DNA from: Pseudomonadota bacterium
GTDB lineage: Bacteria; Pseudomonadota; Alphaproteobacteria; Caulobacterales; Caulobacteraceae
Direction: 5' to 3'
Assembly (NCBI GenBank): GCA_023424215.1
Contig: JAFAEC010000164.1
Coordinates: 1 to 16,428 of the forward strand
DNA: 16,428 nt
The stretch's first letter is position 1, and each line of letters begins with the position of its first letter. Below, one piece after another: positions 7,219-12,833 of this stretch. The position numbers and the translations under genes are program-made. Under the pieces are notes generated by a model. That model saw only the letters and a program-made list of their open reading frames with translations. It searched no databases and had not been told where the DNA came from.

Positions 7219-7398
7219 ATGAGACGTTTCCTGTCCCGTTTCCGGAATGACGAGCGCGGCGCCACGGCCCTGGAATACGGGCTGATCATCGCTCTGATCT
7301 TCCTCGTTATCCTTTCGGCGCTGACCGCCTTCGGGGCCACCGGCAGCGGCATCTTCAACACCGCCATGGACGCGCTTCGCGCCGGCATGGGGGGCTGA
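7219..7398 (+). CDS. Flp/Fap-type (type IVb) pilin, 59 aa
   Basis: This small protein begins MRRFLSRFRNDERG and continues ATALEYGLIIALIF, the hallmark of Flp pilins. Prepilin peptidase (CpaA/TadV type) would cut after Gly14, leaving Ala15 as residue +1 and the conserved Glu19 at +5 next to Tyr20. A hydrophobic stretch follows at about 21–38 (GLIIALIFLVILSALTAF), then a short C-terminus ending ALRAGMGG. Flp subunits build thin pili through the Tad/Cpa export system. No cpa/tad gene is nearby; instead the gene follows mutT by 18 nt with its own ribosome-binding site. It may be a secondary pilin copy, a pseudopilin or a membrane protein with another use. Family call is strong; role is open. Confidence 0.9.
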   Translation: MRRFLSRFRNDERGATALEYGLIIALIFLVILSALTAFGATGSGIFNTAMDALRAGMGG

Positions 7399-7411
7399 CC
7401 GGCCGGATCAG
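7395..7411. terminator. Dyad between convergent genes, possible bidirectional terminator
   Basis: CTGACCGG (7395–7402) pairs with CCGG-a-TCAG (7403–7411), with one unpaired A at 7407. The stop codons of the pilin (TGA) and of the leftward methyltransferase-like gene (TCA on the plus strand) lie inside the two arms. There is no T-run on either side, so this is only a candidate. Confidence 0.25.
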
Positions 7412-8292
7412 TCCTCGCCGGTGTGCTCCGTCACCCCCAGCGCGTCCGCCAGCCGCATCTTCGCCGAGCCGCGCGGCAGCGGCTTCTGCTGGCTCTCATG
7501 TGGGGCCCAGCCGGCCAGATGCACGATCTCGAAGGTCGCCGGAATGCGTCCGTCGGCATCCCCGTAACGGTCGGTGTAGAGCTGGGCTGCCCGCCCGACG
7601 ATGCCGCGGGTGAGGGGACGGATCGGCCCCGCCAGGGCATTGGTCTCGCCCATGGCCCGCAGATCGCGCACCAGGGCGAACAGGTCCGGATAGCGGACGG
7701 TCAGCCGGTCCACGTCGGCGACCGGCAGGGCGAAGCCGGCGCGCTGCAGCAGGGCCGCCCCGTCGAAGCCGTCTGCGAAGGGGGACACCCGCGCCTGGGC
7801 GCCGCCCCGCGCCTCCAGCTCCGCCTCGGTCAGCACCGCGCGCAGCTCCTTCAGCGTGCCCGCTCCCAGCAGCGTGCCGATGAACAGGCCGTCCGGCTTC
7901 AGCGCGCGCCGGATCTGGGCGAGGGCGCCGGGCAGATCGTTGGCCCAGTGCAGGCTCATCAGCGAGACCACCAGGTCCTGCGACTGGTCGGGCAGATCGA
8001 GCGGAGCCTGGCCCGGGCCGGCGCGACGGACGGGATCGGCGACCGTCTTCACGGGGCCCACCCGCGCCGCGGCGCGGCTGTCCGCGAGCGTCCGGGCGAA
8101 CGGACCCGGGTGGGCCGAAAGATCCGTGGCCTCGGGCCACTCGCGCACCAGGGCCTCGAGGCTGTGCACCGCGTTCTCCGCCGCCCGCAGGTGCAGGAAA
8201 TCCGCGGCGTGCACGGCCGGTTCGCTACGAACAAGCCTTGCCGTCCGGCGGCGACTGTCGAAGATGACGGGAGGGGCGGAGGACGAACTCAT
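7408..8292 (-). CDS. NDUFAF5/BioC-like methyltransferase-fold protein
   Basis: The 294-aa protein starts MSSSSAPPVIFDSRRRTARL, matching the FD-x-x-x-x-x-x-R start of BioC/NDUFAF5-type proteins. The strongest family signature is DLVVSLMSLHWANDLPGALA then IRRALKPDGLFIGTLLG and GTLKELRAVL. In alphaproteobacteria this family usually lies next to comF, as here. Mitochondrial NDUFAF5 helps assemble respiratory complex I by hydroxylating an arginine of NDUFS7, so a complex I role is possible by homology. The glycine-rich SAM loop, normally D-L-G-x-G-x-G, is degenerate (DLSAHPGPF, residues 57–65). The start codon overlaps the divergent comF ATG in a shared CATG, so any promoter must lie inside comF. 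There is no evident ribosome-binding site; leaderless translation is one possibility. Confidence 0.85.
   Translation of the reverse strand: MSSSSAPPVIFDSRRRTARLVRSEPAVHAADFLHLRAAENAVHSLEALVREWPEATDLSAHPGPFARTLADSRAAARVGPVKTVADPVRRAGPGQAPLDLPDQSQDLVVSLMSLHWANDLPGALAQIRRALKPDGLFIGTLLGAGTLKELRAVLTEAELEARGGAQARVSPFADGFDGAALLQRAGFALPVADVDRLTVRYPDLFALVRDLRAMGETNALAGPIRPLTRGIVGRAAQLYTDRYGDADGRIPATFEIVHLAGWAPHESQQKPLPRGSAKMRLADALGVTEHTGED
8278..8282 (+). promoter_or_regulatory. Ribosome-binding site that decides the comF start
   Basis: GGAGG sits 8 nt before the ATG at 8291 and lies inside the divergent methyltransferase-like coding sequence. It favours that ATG over the in-frame ATG at 8264, which would add nine residues (MTGGAEDEL). 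Confidence 0.6.
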
Positions 8293-9085
8293 GCGGCTTC
8301 AGGATGGGGTCTGGCGCGCGCGTTGGGAAGCCGCGGCGGCGAAGGGGCGGACGTTCGGTCGCGGCCTCGCCGATCTCCTGTTGCCGCCGCTCGCCCATGA
8401 CAGTCCCGAGGCGACCGCCGGCGCCGGGCTCACCGCCGGCGCCTGGAGCCGGGTGAGCTTTCTCGAGGATCCGGTCTGCGACGGCTGCGGCGGCGCCTTC
8501 GAGATGGACGGGGGCGACTTCGCATCCGAGCGCTGCGCCGCCTGCCTGGCCCGGCCCTACGCCTTCGCCCGGGCGCGGGCCGCTTGCGTCTATGACGAGG
8601 CTTCGCGCGGGCTGATCCTGCGGTTCAAGCACGGCGACCACCAGCCTTACGCGCCCCTGTTCGCCCGCTGGATCAGCCGCGCCGCCGCCCCGCTCCTTGT
8701 CGAGGCCGACGCCATCGCGCCTGTGCCGCTGCATCCCCTCCGGCTGCTGTCCCGCCGCTTCAATCAGTCGGCCGAGATCGCCCGCCCGCTGGCCCGGCTG
8801 AGCGGCCGCGACTACCTGCCCGACGCCCTGGTCCGGCTGAGCCACACCGCCAGCCAGGGCGGCAAGTCGGCGCGGGGCCGCCGCCTGAATGTGAGAAAGG
8901 CCTTCGCCGTCACCGACGCGGGCGGGCGTCGGGTGCGCGGCCGCCGCATCCTTCTGGTCGACGATGTGTTGACCACGGGCGCCACCGCCGAGGCCTGCGC
9001 CCGCGCGCTGCTCGACGCGGGCGCCCGCGCCGTGGACCTGGCCGTCATCGCCCGGGTGCGCAGGGCGCGGGAACTGCCTACATAG
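8291..9085 (+). CDS. comF: ComF family phosphoribosyltransferase-like protein
   Basis: The 264-aa protein has the usual ComF plan. A zinc-finger-like region carries Cys63-x-x-Cys66 (CDGC) and Cys82-x-x-Cys85 (CAAC). The middle has LILRFKHGDHQPYAP and PVPLHPLRLLSRRFNQS. A type I phosphoribosyltransferase loop, LLVDDVLTTGAT, lies at about 221–232. ComF proteins (ComFC/GntX-like) are linked to uptake and processing of transforming DNA, but they occur widely in species not known to be competent and their reaction is unknown. It begins a rightward run with grxC, the Nit amidase and the DUF1178 gene. Its first bases overlap the start of the divergent methyltransferase-like gene, an arrangement commonly conserved in alphaproteobacteria as neighbouring genes. 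Confidence 0.93.
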   Translation: MRLQDGVWRARWEAAAAKGRTFGRGLADLLLPPLAHDSPEATAGAGLTAGAWSRVSFLEDPVCDGCGGAFEMDGGDFASERCAACLARPYAFARARAACVYDEASRGLILRFKHGDHQPYAPLFARWISRAAAPLLVEADAIAPVPLHPLRLLSRRFNQSAEIARPLARLSGRDYLPDALVRLSHTASQGGKSARGRRLNVRKAFAVTDAGGRRVRGRRILLVDDVLTTGATAEACARALLDAGARAVDLAVIARVRRARELPT

Positions 9086-9098
9086 CGGCTTCAGTTAC

Positions 9099-9103
9099 AG
9101 GAG
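9099..9103 (+). promoter_or_regulatory. Ribosome-binding site for the TTG-started glutaredoxin gene
   Basis: AGGAG lies 6 nt before the TTG at 9110, in the 24-nt gap after comF. The spacing supports TTG as the true start; the next in-frame ATG is far inside the glutaredoxin domain (codon 44). Confidence 0.65.
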
Positions 9104-9109
9104 TTCCCC

Positions 9110-9367
9110 TTGGCCGACATCGTCATCTACACCAAGCCCGGCTGCCCGTATTGCGTGGCGGCCAAGGCCCTGCTCCAGCGCAAGGGCGCGGATTTCACCG
9201 AGATCGTGGCCTCCAACGACCCGGCGAAGAAGCAGGAGATGATCCAGCGCTCCAACGGGCGGATGACCTTCCCGCAGATCTTCATCGACGACCGCCACAT
9301 CGGCGGCTCCGACGACCTTCACGCCCTCGACCGCAAGGGCGGGCTGGACCCGCTCCTCGCCGCCTGA
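9110..9367 (+). CDS. grxC: GrxC, dithiol glutaredoxin 3
   Basis: Glutaredoxins reduce disulfides and glutathione mixed disulfides in the cytoplasm using glutathione. The 85-aa protein is the normal length and begins MADIVIYTKPGCPYC. The redox pair is Cys12-Pro-Tyr-Cys15. The glutathione-binding TFPQIFID with its cis-proline and the GGSDDLHALD segment are both present. It starts with TTG; an internal ATG would destroy the active site. It shares one base with the next gene in a TGATG junction, so it is probably coupled to the Nit-type amidase. That pairing links two glutathione-related activities. Confidence 0.96.
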   Translation: MADIVIYTKPGCPYCVAAKALLQRKGADFTEIVASNDPAKKQEMIQRSNGRMTFPQIFIDDRHIGGSDDLHALDRKGGLDPLLAA

Positions 9368-10203
9368 TGACCGCCCTTCCGGTCGCCCTCGTCCAGACCC
9401 GCACCCCGGCCTCGCCGGCCGCGGCCTGCGCCCACGTCGAGCCGCTGATCCGCGAGGCGGCCGCGGGCGGGGCCAAGCTGATCCTGACGCCGGAGGCGAC
9501 CAACTTCGTCATCAGGGATCGTCAGGGCCGCGAGGCGGTGCTGGCGGCGGCGGAGGAGGACGAGGTCGTCCGGCGTCTGCGGGATCTGGCGCGGGAGCTG
9601 GGCGTCTGGCTGCTGATCGGCTCCGCCATCGTGCGCTCCGGCGTGGACGGCGACGAGCGGGCGGCCAACCGCTCGATCCTCGTCGACGACCACGGCGGGG
9701 TCGCCGCGACCTACGACAAGCTGCACGTCTACGACGTCGACCTGCCGACCGGCGAAAGCTGGCGCGAGAGCGCCGCGATCCGGCCCGGCGACGCGGCGGT
9801 CGTGGCCGGGACGCCCTGGGGCGGGCTGGGGATGACGGTCTGCTACGACCTGCGCTTTCCGCAGCTGTTCCGGGCGCTGGCGAAGGCGGGGGCGTCGCTG
9901 ATCGCCGTGCCGTCGGCGTTCACCGTGCCGACCGGAGAGGCGCACTGGGAAACCCTGCTGCGCGCCCGGGCCATCGAGACCGGCTGCTTCATTCTCGCTC
10001 CGGCCCAGGGTGGCGCGCACGAGGACGGCCGCCGCACCTGGGGCCGGTCCACGAGCGTCGGGCCGTGGGGCGAGGTCGTCGCCAGACTTGACCACGACGA
10101 GCCCGGCGTGCTGTTCGCCACGCTCGACCTCGACGCCGTGGCCCGCGCCCGCCAGGCCGTGCCCCAGCTGACCCACGACCGCGACTTCGCCCCGCCCCGA
10201 TGA
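9367..10203 (+). CDS. Nit-type carbon–nitrogen hydrolase (likely deaminated-glutathione amidase)
   Basis: The 278-aa protein has the nitrilase-superfamily catalytic triad: Glu43 in LTPEATN, Lys118 in YDKLHVYDVD and Cys159 in MTVCYDLRFPQLF. The YDKLH-x-YDVD pattern and overall length match the Nit1/Nit2 branch. Members of that branch hydrolyse deaminated glutathione or omega-amides such as alpha-ketoglutaramate. Its position directly behind glutaredoxin, with a one-base start/stop overlap, favours the glutathione repair role, but that is inference. Other family landmarks are RSILVDDHGGVAATYDK and LLRARAIETGCFILAPAQ. The stop overlaps the next ATG by 4 nt (ATGA). Confidence 0.92.
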   Translation: MTALPVALVQTRTPASPAAACAHVEPLIREAAAGGAKLILTPEATNFVIRDRQGREAVLAAAEEDEVVRRLRDLARELGVWLLIGSAIVRSGVDGDERAANRSILVDDHGGVAATYDKLHVYDVDLPTGESWRESAAIRPGDAAVVAGTPWGGLGMTVCYDLRFPQLFRALAKAGASLIAVPSAFTVPTGEAHWETLLRARAIETGCFILAPAQGGAHEDGRRTWGRSTSVGPWGEVVARLDHDEPGVLFATLDLDAVARARQAVPQLTHDRDFAPPR

Positions 10204-10631
10204 TCCGCTACGCCCTCCACTGCGATCTGGCCCACGAGTTCGAGGCGTGGTTCGCCTCGTCCTCCGACTACGACGTCCAGTCCGCCCGGGGACTGGTCCA
10301 GTGCCCGGCGTGCGGTTCGTCGGCCGTCAGCAAACAGATCATGGCGCCGGCCGTGGCCGGCACGAGGAAGGCGGCGGCCCCGGAACTGGCGGCGAAGATG
10401 CAGACCATGATGATGCAGGCGGCCCGCGAGGTGCGCTCCCACGTCGAGCAGAATTTCGAATACGTCGGCGACGCCTTCGCCCGTGAGGCCCGCGACATCC
10501 ACGAAGGCCGCTCGGAGCGCCGCGAGATCTACGGCGAGGCCACGCCCGCCGAGGTCAGGAAGCTGCGCGACGACGGGGTTCCGTGCGCGCCCCTGCCGCC
10601 GGCGCCCCCGGAGCCGGAGAAGCTGAACTGA
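10200..10631 (+). CDS. DUF1178 family protein
   Basis: The 143-aa protein begins MIRYALHCDLAHEFEAWFAS and has a second cysteine pair in VQCPACGSSAVSKQIMAP. This is the usual DUF1178 form: a small zinc-ribbon-like N-terminus (Cys8 and a CPAC pair near residues 35–38) followed by a helical region (EFEAWF early, VRSHVEQNFEYVGDAFAREA later). The conserved end has IYGEATPAEVRKLRDDGVP. Function is unknown. It is translationally coupled to the Nit amidase through an ATGA overlap, and this DUF1178–nitrilase–glutaredoxin order is familiar in alphaproteobacteria. Confidence 0.93.
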   Translation: MIRYALHCDLAHEFEAWFASSSDYDVQSARGLVQCPACGSSAVSKQIMAPAVAGTRKAAAPELAAKMQTMMMQAAREVRSHVEQNFEYVGDAFAREARDIHEGRSERREIYGEATPAEVRKLRDDGVPCAPLPPAPPEPEKLN

Positions 10632-10639
10632 GCGGTCGC

Positions 10640-10659
10640 GCTCCGGGCCCGACCGGGGC
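10640..10659 (+). terminator. Hairpin after DUF1178, possible operon end
   Basis: GCTCCGG (10640–10646) pairs with CCGGGGC (10653–10659) through 7 bp including one G·T pair, around a 6-nt loop. It begins 8 nt after the DUF1178 stop in the 59-nt gap. The following bases are not T-rich, so it would be at best a weak or factor-assisted terminator. Confidence 0.3.
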
Positions 10660-10690
10660 ATGATGGTGGGGCCGAACGGAGGCTTCGACC

Positions 10691-11143
10691 ATGCCCTTCG
10701 CAGCACTTCTGCTTGCCGCCGTGATAGCCGACCCGACCGTCGGAGACCTGTCGTGGATGTCCGGCTACTGGCTGTCCTGCGAGGAAGGCCGCGAGGTCTC
10801 CGAGACATGGAGCGACCCTCGCGGCGATCTGATGGTCGGTCATGGCCTGACTGTCGCCGGCGGACGTACGTCGTTCGAGGCGCTGCGCATCGCCAGCCAT
10901 GACGGGGGGCTCGCCTACATGGCCCAGCCCGGCGGATCGTCGGCGACGGTCTTTCCGGCGGTCGAGGTCGGAGACCGGCGGGCGGTCTTCGAGAATCCTG
11001 GTCACGACTTCCCGCGCCGCATCGCCTACGCCCGCGACGGCGACATCATGATCGCCCGCGTCGAGGGCGAGGTGGACGGCCGGTCCCGCGCCTTCGAATG
11101 GCGCTTCCGCAGCGTGGAGCTGAACACCCGATGCCCGGTCTGA
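10691..11143 (+). CDS. DUF6265-like small protein, possibly exported
   Basis: The 150-aa protein starts MPFAALLLAAVIADPTVGDL, a short hydrophobic stretch that resembles a signal peptide but lacks the usual positive charge, so export is uncertain. The body has the DUF6265-type pattern: LSWMSGYWLS, an ETWSDPRGDLMVGHG segment, FEALRI, AVFENPGHDFPRRIAYARDG and IARVEGEVDG. These proteins are predicted small beta-barrels of unknown function. The ATG at 10691 is preceded by GGAGG at 10678–10682 with an 8-nt gap, which supports the start. The downstream GNAT gene begins inside its last codons, so the two are probably coexpressed. Confidence 0.85.
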   Translation: MPFAALLLAAVIADPTVGDLSWMSGYWLSCEEGREVSETWSDPRGDLMVGHGLTVAGGRTSFEALRIASHDGGLAYMAQPGGSSATVFPAVEVGDRRAVFENPGHDFPRRIAYARDGDIMIARVEGEVDGRSRAFEWRFRSVELNTRCPV

Positions 11144-11640
11144 GCTGGAGATCCATGACAGCGGACGATCTCGACGCCGTCGCCGAGCTCGCTCTCGTCG
11201 CCTTCCCGGACCACTACGAAGGCCGCCACTGCTTCGCCAACCGCCTGGAGCTGCACCCGCAGGGCTGTTTCGTGCTCGACGGGGCGGATCAGTCCGATGC
11301 GGCGGCGGCGGGCTACATGGTCGCCTATCCGTGGCGGGCTGGGGAGGCGCCGGCGCTGAACACCCTCGTCGACGCCCTGCCGGCGGACGCGGACCTCGTC
11401 TACCTGCACGACCTCGCCCTGCATCCGCGCGTGCGGGGGCAGGGCTGGTCGCGGCCGGCGGTCGAGCGGCTCGCCGACGACGCCCGCGCCGACGGCTGGC
11501 CAGCGCTGGCGCTCGTGGCGGTCAACGACGCCGCGCCGTTCTGGGCCCGGCACGGCTTCGCGGTCGAGGAGTCGCCGGCGCTGGCCCGCAAGCTCTCGAG
11601 CTATGGCCCCGGCGCCCGCTACATGGTGCGGCCGCTCTGA
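11131..11640 (+). CDS. GNAT family N-acetyltransferase
   Basis: The 169-aa protein has the GNAT fold order: a first strand and helix in LSWRSMTADDLDAVAELA, the acetyl-CoA-binding motif A in YLHDLALHPRVRGQGWSRPA (R-x-x-G-x-G/A type loop) and a C-terminal NDAAPFWARHGF segment typical of motif B. It would transfer an acetyl group from acetyl-CoA to an amine; the substrate is unknown. The ATG at 11131 overlaps the previous gene by 13 nt. An alternative in-frame ATG at 11155 with a closer GGAG would drop eight residues, including most of the first strand, so the earlier one is preferred. It converges on the small leftward gene with a 9-nt gap. Confidence 0.88.
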   Translation: MPGLSWRSMTADDLDAVAELALVAFPDHYEGRHCFANRLELHPQGCFVLDGADQSDAAAAGYMVAYPWRAGEAPALNTLVDALPADADLVYLHDLALHPRVRGQGWSRPAVERLADDARADGWPALALVAVNDAAPFWARHGFAVEESPALARKLSSYGPGARYMVRPL

Positions 11641-11649
11641 CGCGAGGCG

Positions 11650-11874
11650 CTATTCGCGGCTGCGGGTCCACCCCTTCTCGGACATGCAGGTGACGAAGGC
11701 GGTGGTGCCCTCGTCGTGGCCCGAGCGGGCGCGGCATTCATCGCGCGCCGCGTCGAAAGGCTGGGCGCCGTGGCCCGACCAGCCGTAGTCGCTGTCGGCG
11801 TCGATGACGGTGACGCAGGCGGCCGAGGCGAGGGCGGCGGCCGAGACGGCGGCGAGGATGGCGATGCGCTTCAT
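11650..11874 (-). CDS. Small secreted or lipoprotein-like protein, 74 aa
   Basis: The protein starts MKRIAILAAVSAAALASAAC, a clear signal sequence. Cys20 could be a lipidation site, but the box (S-A-A-C) lacks the usual Leu/Val at −3, so it may instead be cleaved by ordinary signal peptidase. The mature part is short and has two further cysteines, Cys47 and Cys63, within DECRARSGHDEG and FVTCMSEKGW, which could form a disulfide in the periplasm. I recognise no named family. On the minus strand GGGAG lies 8 nt before the ATG. An upstream ATG at 11913 would add 13 residues before the signal and is less likely. It follows ubiG by 100 nt on the same strand. Confidence 0.7.
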   Translation of the reverse strand: MKRIAILAAVSAAALASAACVTVIDADSDYGWSGHGAQPFDAARDECRARSGHDEGTTAFVTCMSEKGWTRSRE

Positions 11875-11974
11875 GAGGAGGACTCCCTGAATGGTGGAGC
11901 TTCCCGTTCGCACATCCCGCCGCCGCAGGTCCCGTTACAAGACGGCAAGCTCGATGAATTCCCCGTAAGGCGGC

Positions 11975-12778
11975 TCAGTCGCGCAGGCCCACCATCATGT
12001 AGTTGATGCCGGCGTCAGCGCTCTCCCTCCAGCGGTCGGACAGCGGGTCGTAGACGAGGCCATAGGGGCCCATCACCGTCAGCGGCTCCGGCGCGAGCAT
12101 CTCGCGGATCTCGTCGGGCTTCAGGAACTGGCGCCAGTCATGGGTGCCCGCCGGCACCCAGCGCAGCACGTACTCGGCCGCCACCTTGCCCAGCGCCAGC
12201 GACTTGAGCGTCCGGTTCAGCGTGGCCACGACCAGCATGCCGCCGGGCTTCACCAGCCGGGCGCAGGTGCGCACGAAGGCGGCGGGATCGGCGACATGTT
12301 CGATGACCTCGAGCGTCAGGACCACATCGAAGGGGCCGGCGCCCTCGGCCTCCAGCTGTTCCACGGTGGCGGCGCGATAGGCGATCTCCAGCCCCGTCTG
12401 GGCCGCGTGCGCCCGGGCCGTGCCGATGTTCTCGCTCGAGGCGTCGATGGCCGTGACCTCGAACCCCAGCCGGCTCATCGGCTCGGCCATCAGCCCGCCG
12501 CCGCAGCCGACGTCGAGCAGGCTCAGGCCCGCGAAGGGCGCCCGCGCCCGGACGTCCCGGCCGAACCGCTCCGCGGCGCGGTCGCGCACGAAGGCCAGCC
12601 GGGCCGGATTGAACCGGTGCAGCGGCGCGAACGGCCCCTTCGCGTCCCACCATTCGGCCGCCTGGGCCGAGAAGCGCGCCACGTCGGCAGGGTCGATGGA
12701 AGGGCCCTCGGCCTGCCCGTTGAATTCGCCCGCGCTTTGGGGTTCCCGGCCGTCCGCCGGGTCGTTAGAAGCGACCAT
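11975..12778 (-). CDS. ubiG: UbiG, ubiquinone biosynthesis O-methyltransferase
   Basis: UbiG makes both O-methylations of the ubiquinone ring using S-adenosylmethionine. The 267-aa protein has the family start SIDPADVARFSAQAAEWWD (residues 27–45) and PLHRFNPARLAFVRD. The SAM loop is LLDVGCGGGLMAEPM (87–101), with the acidic residue of strand 2 in VTAIDAS and post-motif LEVIEHVADP. Late landmarks are GTHDWRQFLKP and YGLVYDP-x5-W. The first 25 or so residues are a Gly/Pro/Ser-rich extension. No alternative ATG follows before the conserved region, so the start at 12778 is likely, although no good ribosome-binding site precedes it. It is divergent from lysC with only 55 bp between start codons, so control elements must be compressed or overlap coding sequence. 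Confidence 0.96.
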   Translation of the reverse strand: MVASNDPADGREPQSAGEFNGQAEGPSIDPADVARFSAQAAEWWDAKGPFAPLHRFNPARLAFVRDRAAERFGRDVRARAPFAGLSLLDVGCGGGLMAEPMSRLGFEVTAIDASSENIGTARAHAAQTGLEIAYRAATVEQLEAEGAGPFDVVLTLEVIEHVADPAAFVRTCARLVKPGGMLVVATLNRTLKSLALGKVAAEYVLRWVPAGTHDWRQFLKPDEIREMLAPEPLTVMGPYGLVYDPLSDRWRESADAGINYMMVGLRD

Positions 12779-12833
12779 GGGCCGAGGGATGAACTTCCGC
12801 GGCCCTCCATGCAAGACGGAGCGGTTCGCCACG

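Noticed and set aside
8220..8232. GTTCGCTACGAAC as a LexA/SOS box
   Set aside because: Alphaproteobacterial SOS boxes are direct repeats (GTTC-N7-GTTC); this is an inverted repeat with different spacing. It is noted only as a possible unknown site.
8228..8243. A 16-bp near-repeat with 14109–14124 (CGAACAAGCYTTGCYG)
   Set aside because: A 14-of-16 match between two sites is expected many times by chance in 16 kb, and one copy lies within coding sequence.
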